34,723 nt of DNA, from contig USHW01000021.1 of assembly GCA_900554545.1 (NCBI GenBank), forward strand, positions 1-34,723, written 5' to 3'. Shown here piece after piece: positions 31,669 to 34,723 of this stretch; position 1 is the stretch's first letter, and each line of letters starts with the position of its first letter. Position numbers and translations under genes: made by a program. Source of the DNA: an uncultured Prevotella sp. (GTDB taxonomy: Bacteria > Bacteroidota > Bacteroidia > Bacteroidales > Bacteroidaceae). Below the pieces are notes generated by a model that did not search any database, had not been told where the DNA came from, and saw only the letters and a program-made list of their open reading frames with translations.

Positions 31669-32199
31669 TTATTTTCTAAGTCCCCTGAACGGCGGCATGA
31701 CCACCCGGCGCGATGTGGCAGGCGAGCGGTCGTACTGCCAAAAGGCCGTGTAACGCTCAACGGCGAGATGGAACATCACGAGGAGCATCCACAGGTTTTC
31801 AATGAAATAGCGCGCGAAAGCGTCGCCATAGGTCATGCTCGGGTCTGCGTACACACCTGCGCAGTTGGCCGACAGGGCGGCATACAGCAGCAGCGACGCG
31901 CCAATTGTCACGGCAAAATATGCCGTGCGGCCGCGGCGGTAAAGGCGTTCCGTCCAGCCGCCAAGTGTCACCGTGCGCTCTATGGCAGTGCGCTTGAAGA
32001 ACCACAGGCCGATGCCGGCGGCAAAGGCTGCCACCATTATTACGAGGGTGGGCGTTGTGAGCCAGTGCCAAAGCAGTCCTACGGCCATGTAATTGTTGAT
32101 TTCCACCGGCAGTAGCAGCAGTCCGAAAGCCGTTGAGACCTTGCCCATCGGCTTCGGCGAGCACGAGAATGCAATCTTTGTATGCCTGTTGTTCATCAT
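31669..32199 (-). CDS. Membrane protein of a local three-member family, member 3
   Basis: About 176 residues from the ATG at 32199 (MMNNRHTKIAFSCSPKPMGK). Sequence upstream of it in frame lies in repeat-rich intergenic DNA. Four hydrophobic segments are visible, among them TLVIMVAAFAAGIGLWFF and AYFAVTIGASLLLYAALSA. The loop motif FKRTAIERTVTLGGWTERLYRR and the end motif QYDRSPATSRR match the two downstream paralogues. It is the first of the three, and is separated from the SPFH gene by 310 bp containing dyad array F. No known family is recognised. Confidence 0.75.
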   Translation of the reverse strand: MMNNRHTKIAFSCSPKPMGKVSTAFGLLLLPVEINNYMAVGLLWHWLTTPTLVIMVAAFAAGIGLWFFKRTAIERTVTLGGWTERLYRRGRTAYFAVTIGASLLLYAALSANCAGVYADPSMTYGDAFARYFIENLWMLLVMFHLAVERYTAFWQYDRSPATSRRVVMPPFRGLRK

Positions 32200-32259
32200 C
32201 GTTCGTTTATAGTTTGTAAGTCTCCTTGTAACTGATTGAAAATCAAGAGTTTGCCAATA

Positions 32260-32355
32260 GTCTTGCAAAAGGCCGTGTTTTAGGCTGCAAAAGGTGGCCT
32301 TTTAGGAGGTAAAAGGCCGCCTTTCGCAAGGCGATTGACGGCCTTTTGATGGGAG
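32260..32355. repeat. 22-bp-period dyad array, copy F
   Basis: Units start at 32277 (GTTTTAGGCTGCAAAAG), 32299 (CTTTTAGGAGGTAAAAG), 32321 and 32343 (partial), with a truncated unit before them. Spacers are GCCGT, GTGGC, GCCGC and ACGGC. It is upstream of the three membrane-protein genes. Confidence 0.87.
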
Positions 32356-32512
32356 AGCTGGGAATGCTGGGAGGACTGGGAGTTGTGGGGAGGAAGGGAG
32401 AGGTGATTAATTCTTCACTCTTCGTTAGCTTACCGATGACTTTCAGTTCTTCACTCTTCACTCGCGAAGCAATGAATTCTTCACTCTTCGTTCTTCACTC
32501 TTCACTCAACTA
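32345..32512. repeat. GGGAGGACT words and TTCTTCACTCTT words downstream of the SPFH gene
   Basis: 32345-32395 has ~9-bp GGGAGAGCT / GGGAGGACT words. 32409-32508 has at least five TTCTTCACTCTT-type words, which in the SPFH sense are TGAAGAGTGAAGAA and begin right after its TAG stop. Confidence 0.8.
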
Positions 32513-33481
32513 CTGGTAAATCGTTCCCGTGTTGATTACCGGCTGCGCCGTGTCATCACCGCAGAGCACCACGAGGAGGTTGCTTACCATGGCCGCTTTC
32601 TTTTCCTCGTCAAGTTCGACAATGTCCTCGGTGGATAGCTTGTCGAGCGCCATTTTCACCATTGACACCGCTCCCTCTACTATCTTCTCGCGTGCGGCGA
32701 TTATGGCGGTGGCCTGCTGGCGGCGCAGCATCACGGCCGCAATCTCGGGCGCGTAGGCCAGATAGTTGATGCGAGCCTCGATTACCTCGATGCCGGCCAT
32801 CGTTAGCCGCTCGTCGATTTTTGCCTCAAGCTCCTTGTTTATCTCGTCGCTGCCGTCGCGCAGGGTCAGCTCCTGCCCCTCAAGTTCGCCGTCGTCGTAG
32901 GCGTACTGGCCGGCCACCTGACGCAGGGCGGCCTCCGACTGTATGCGCACAAACTTCTCAAAGGCGTTCATAATGTTGGCCGTCTTTGCTCCGGCGGCTG
33001 CCGCGTCGGTTGCAGCTTTTGACTCCGCCATTGTCTGCGAGTCAATCTCGAACATGGCCTTGTACGTGTCTTTCAGCTTCCACACGAGCACCATGCCAAT
33101 CATCACGGGGTTGCCCGTCTTGTCGTTCACCTTGATAGGCTCCGCGTCGAGGTTGCGTGCGCGCAGCGACAGCTTCTTGACCGAGATGAAAGGGTTTACC
33201 CAGAAGTAGCCCGCCCGTGTGAACGTGCCGCGGTATTTGCCGAAGAACATCATCACGCGAGCCTCGCCCGGCTCTACAAGCACGAAGCCGCCGCTGACAA
33301 AGAGGTTGGCGAACACCAAGAGGCCGCCGCCCACTCCGGCTGCAACAGCTGCTCCGCCGCTGAACGATGTGCAGGCCAGCACGATGAGTGCGATGCCCAC
33401 TACATATACAAGAAGGTTGAAAATGAGCATGGCAATGCCGTTCAATGTCTTGCCTGCAAATGTGAATTCCTGGTTTTCCAT
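32510..33481 (-). CDS. SPFH / Band-7 domain membrane protein
   Basis: A 323-residue protein. Two N-terminal hydrophobic segments (about 15-38 and 46-65) anchor it in the membrane. An SPFH domain follows, beginning GGFVLVEPGEARVMMFFGKYRGTF at ~64-87 and including GYFWVNPFISVKKLSLR. The next part is helical and Ala/Glu/Lys-rich with predicted coiled coil (~150-270, e.g. LEAKIDERLTMAGIEVIEARI, RRQQATAIIAAREKIVEGAV). The family scaffolds membrane microdomains or regulates proteases. An adjacent Arc-like gene is typical in Bacteroidota. The promoter region contains two palindromes (33514-33530 and 33541-33555). Confidence 0.9.
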   Translation of the reverse strand: MENQEFTFAGKTLNGIAMLIFNLLVYVVGIALIVLACTSFSGGAAVAAGVGGGLLVFANLFVSGGFVLVEPGEARVMMFFGKYRGTFTRAGYFWVNPFISVKKLSLRARNLDAEPIKVNDKTGNPVMIGMVLVWKLKDTYKAMFEIDSQTMAESKAATDAAAAGAKTANIMNAFEKFVRIQSEAALRQVAGQYAYDDGELEGQELTLRDGSDEINKELEAKIDERLTMAGIEVIEARINYLAYAPEIAAVMLRRQQATAIIAAREKIVEGAVSMVKMALDKLSTEDIVELDEEKKAAMVSNLLVVLCGDDTAQPVINTGTIYQ

Positions 33482-33513
33482 AAAGCTTTTATGTTTTAAT
33501 TTGTATTCTTTAT

Positions 33514-33555
33514 AATATCATTTTGATATTGCAAAAATAACAAAGAATGACTTTG
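33514..33555 (-). promoter_or_regulatory. SPFH promoter with two palindromic candidate operators
   Basis: Read on the minus strand, TATTTTTG (33532-33539) is a perfect TAnnTTTG -7 box. A perfect dyad AATATCA-TTT-TGATATT (33514-33530) lies at the expected transcription start. Another, CAAAG-AATGA-CTTTG (33541-33555), lies just upstream of the -7 box. No clear TTTG -33 box was found, as expected for an activator-dependent or weak promoter. Confidence 0.6.
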
Positions 33556-33643
33556 GTTGTTCTGTTTTGCGCATTGTTTTATTGAATTTTAACATTGCCG
33601 GTGCTCGTCCAGGCCGTCTGCCACTATCCGCAAAAGCATTTGT

Positions 33644-33681
33644 CTTTAACTTCTTTAACTCCTATAACTTCTTTAACTTCC
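33644..33681. repeat. CTTTAACTTC words upstream of ribD
   Basis: CTTTAACTTCTTTAACTCC and TATAACTTCTTTAACTTC are reverse complements of the GAGTTAAAG words found after other genes, here placed immediately before the ribD -7 box. Confidence 0.75.
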
Positions 33682-33692
33682 CCGATATGAAT

Positions 33693-33700
33693 TACTTTTG
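33693..33700 (+). promoter_or_regulatory. Candidate -7 promoter box very close to the ribD start
   Basis: TACTTTTG matches TAnnTTTG and ends 4 bp before the ATG at 33705. It would give an almost leaderless mRNA. No TTTG -33 box is present at 20 bp, so a real promoter here is uncertain. Confidence 0.4.
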
Positions 33701-33704
33701 CACT

Positions 33705-34673
33705 ATGGAACAGCTTGAAAAGGACGTTTTCTACATGCGCCGTTGCCTGCAATTGGCGGCCAACGGACGGCAGAACGCCAAGCCGAACCCCATGGTGGGC
33801 GCGGTGATTGTCAGTGACGACGGGCGCATAATAGGCGAGGGCTACCACGTAAGGTGCGGCGAAGGCCACGCCGAGGTCAACGCCTTTGCCTCGGTAAGGC
33901 CGCAGGACGAATGCCTGTTGCCGCAGGCCACGATGTACGTAAGCCTCGAACCGTGCTCGCATTACGGCCGCACGCCGCCTTGCGCCGACCTTATCATAAA
34001 GAAAGGAGTTAGGAGGGTAGTGGTAGGATGTGTCGACCCGTTCGCCAAAGTGCAGGGCCGTGGCATAAAAAAACTGCAAGACGCAGGCATCGAGGTGACA
34101 GTCGGTGTGCTCGAACGTGAGTGCATGGCGCTCAACTGTCGCTTCATGACCTTCAACGAGCGGCAAAGGCCGTATGTGTTGCTGAAGTGGTGCCGCTCGG
34201 CTGACGGCTTCATCGACGACCATTTCAAGCCTACGATGTTCTCTACGCCGTTCACGCAGATGCTCTCTCACAAGCTCCGCGCCGAGTATGACGCAATACT
34301 CGTAGGCCGGGTGACGGCGGAGCGCGACGCGCCACGCCTGAACGTGCGCCACTGGAGCGGCCCAGACCCTCTGCGGGTAGTCATTGACCGCCATAATCCC
34401 TTCGCCCCTTCGGTGGACTTCTCGCAACCAGTCATTCCCCAGCTCTTCACCTATTTATATAATAAGGGCGTGCAGAGCCTCATCGTGGAGGGCGGTGCGG
34501 AGACCCACCGGCATTTCCTTGAAAACCCCGAATGGTGGGACGAAATACGCGAAGAGGTGTCGCCGCGCACGGTGGAAGACGGTACGCGCGCGCCTCAGTT
34601 GCCGCCGGGCGTAAGGCTTGTGGAGCGCAAGGAGTATGAGGGAAACGAGGTTTTTCTTTATATTAGGAGTTAA
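33705..34673 (+). CDS. ribD: Bifunctional riboflavin biosynthesis deaminase/reductase RibD
   Basis: A 322-residue enzyme for the second and third steps of riboflavin synthesis. The N-terminal deaminase carries the zinc site HAE (residues 55-57) and PCSHYGRTPPC, with Cys 84 and Cys 93. The reductase domain begins near 160 (LLKWCRSADGFI) and contains GRVTAERDAPRLNVR and IVEGGAETHRHFL. I start at the ATG giving MEQLEKDVFYMRRCLQLA, which matches the usual RibD N-terminus. The longer frame from 33567 is translated intergenic repeat. The last two codons and the TAA stop are part of a GGAGTTAAAG repeat word. Confidence 0.95.
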   Translation: MEQLEKDVFYMRRCLQLAANGRQNAKPNPMVGAVIVSDDGRIIGEGYHVRCGEGHAEVNAFASVRPQDECLLPQATMYVSLEPCSHYGRTPPCADLIIKKGVRRVVVGCVDPFAKVQGRGIKKLQDAGIEVTVGVLERECMALNCRFMTFNERQRPYVLLKWCRSADGFIDDHFKPTMFSTPFTQMLSHKLRAEYDAILVGRVTAERDAPRLNVRHWSGPDPLRVVIDRHNPFAPSVDFSQPVIPQLFTYLYNKGVQSLIVEGGAETHRHFLENPEWWDEIREEVSPRTVEDGTRAPQLPPGVRLVERKEYEGNEVFLYIRS

Positions 34674-34723
34674 AGAAGTTAAAGGAGTTATCGCTCCCTT
34701 CGGTCGCTAAGAAGTTAAAGCCA
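34664..34723. repeat. GAAGTTAAAG words and hairpin after ribD, to window end
   Basis: GGAGTTAAAGAAGTTAAAG, then GGAGTTATCGCTCCCTTCGG and GTCGCTAAGAAGTTAAAGCC. This is the same layout (word, hairpin with a CTTCGG-type loop, word) as the arms at 28604-28761. The window ends inside it. Confidence 0.75.

Noticed and set aside
33567..33704. N-terminal extension of ribD by 46 residues
   Set aside because: It translates the CTTTAACTTC repeat words and the -7 box; the RibD family begins at the later ATG.

Overview
This window looks like chromosomal DNA of a Bacteroidota member, most likely a Prevotella-type gut or oral bacterium. The support is internal. Promoters carry the Bacteroidota -7 box TAnnTTTG with TTG-like -33 boxes about 20 bp upstream. 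There are many secreted proteins and Cys-Ser-Asp-Asp lipoproteins, TonB receptors with carboxypeptidase-like N-domains, C-terminal 'YNAAGQ / LSGRRV' sorting-like tails, and an SPFH - ribbon-helix-helix - prmC - recX neighbourhood. No phage, transposase, integrase, rRNA or CRISPR array was seen. The species assignment is inference.

Layout. Positions 1-12.7 kb hold a secreted protein (+), a small Spy/CpxP-like periplasmic protein (-), metG (+), two large paralogous secreted proteins with beta-propeller, Fn3 and choice-of-anchor-J-like modules (-), and an orphan TonB-dependent receptor (-). A tRNA-Arg(CCU) with its own promoter and terminator lies at 12.8 kb. Positions 13.2-18.5 kb hold a three-gene operon: a TonB receptor interrupted by one in-frame TGA, a DUF4374-type lipoprotein and a PepSY membrane protein. 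This gene order resembles xenosiderophore (xusABC-type) uptake loci. Positions 18.9-28.6 kb hold an outer-membrane porin-like barrel, an imelysin-family lipoprotein, two tandem di-heme (CxxCH) oxidoreductase lipoproteins with a relic of a second imelysin between them, and a fused CcsBA cytochrome c synthase that could attach their hemes. I read 13.2-28.6 kb as a probable iron-acquisition and redox island. Positions 28.8-33.5 kb, all on the minus strand, hold an SPFH protein, three tandem paralogous membrane proteins, a ribbon-helix-helix protein, prmC and recX. ribD (+) closes the window.

The most unusual content is between the genes. Seven intergenic arrays share one design: a 17-bp imperfect dyad (type CTTTTGCATTGCAAAAG) plus a 5-bp spacer, giving an exact 22-bp period, each near the 5' end of a gene. 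A second layer is a set of unrelated degenerate short-unit repeats (7, 8, 9 and 9-12 bp units) that are strand-polarised. Purine-rich, stop-containing words start at stop codons and pyrimidine-rich words precede start codons. Convergent genes therefore end in long inverted repeats, including a perfect 51-bp one. Several of these intergenic words also lie in frame inside the CcsBA gene.
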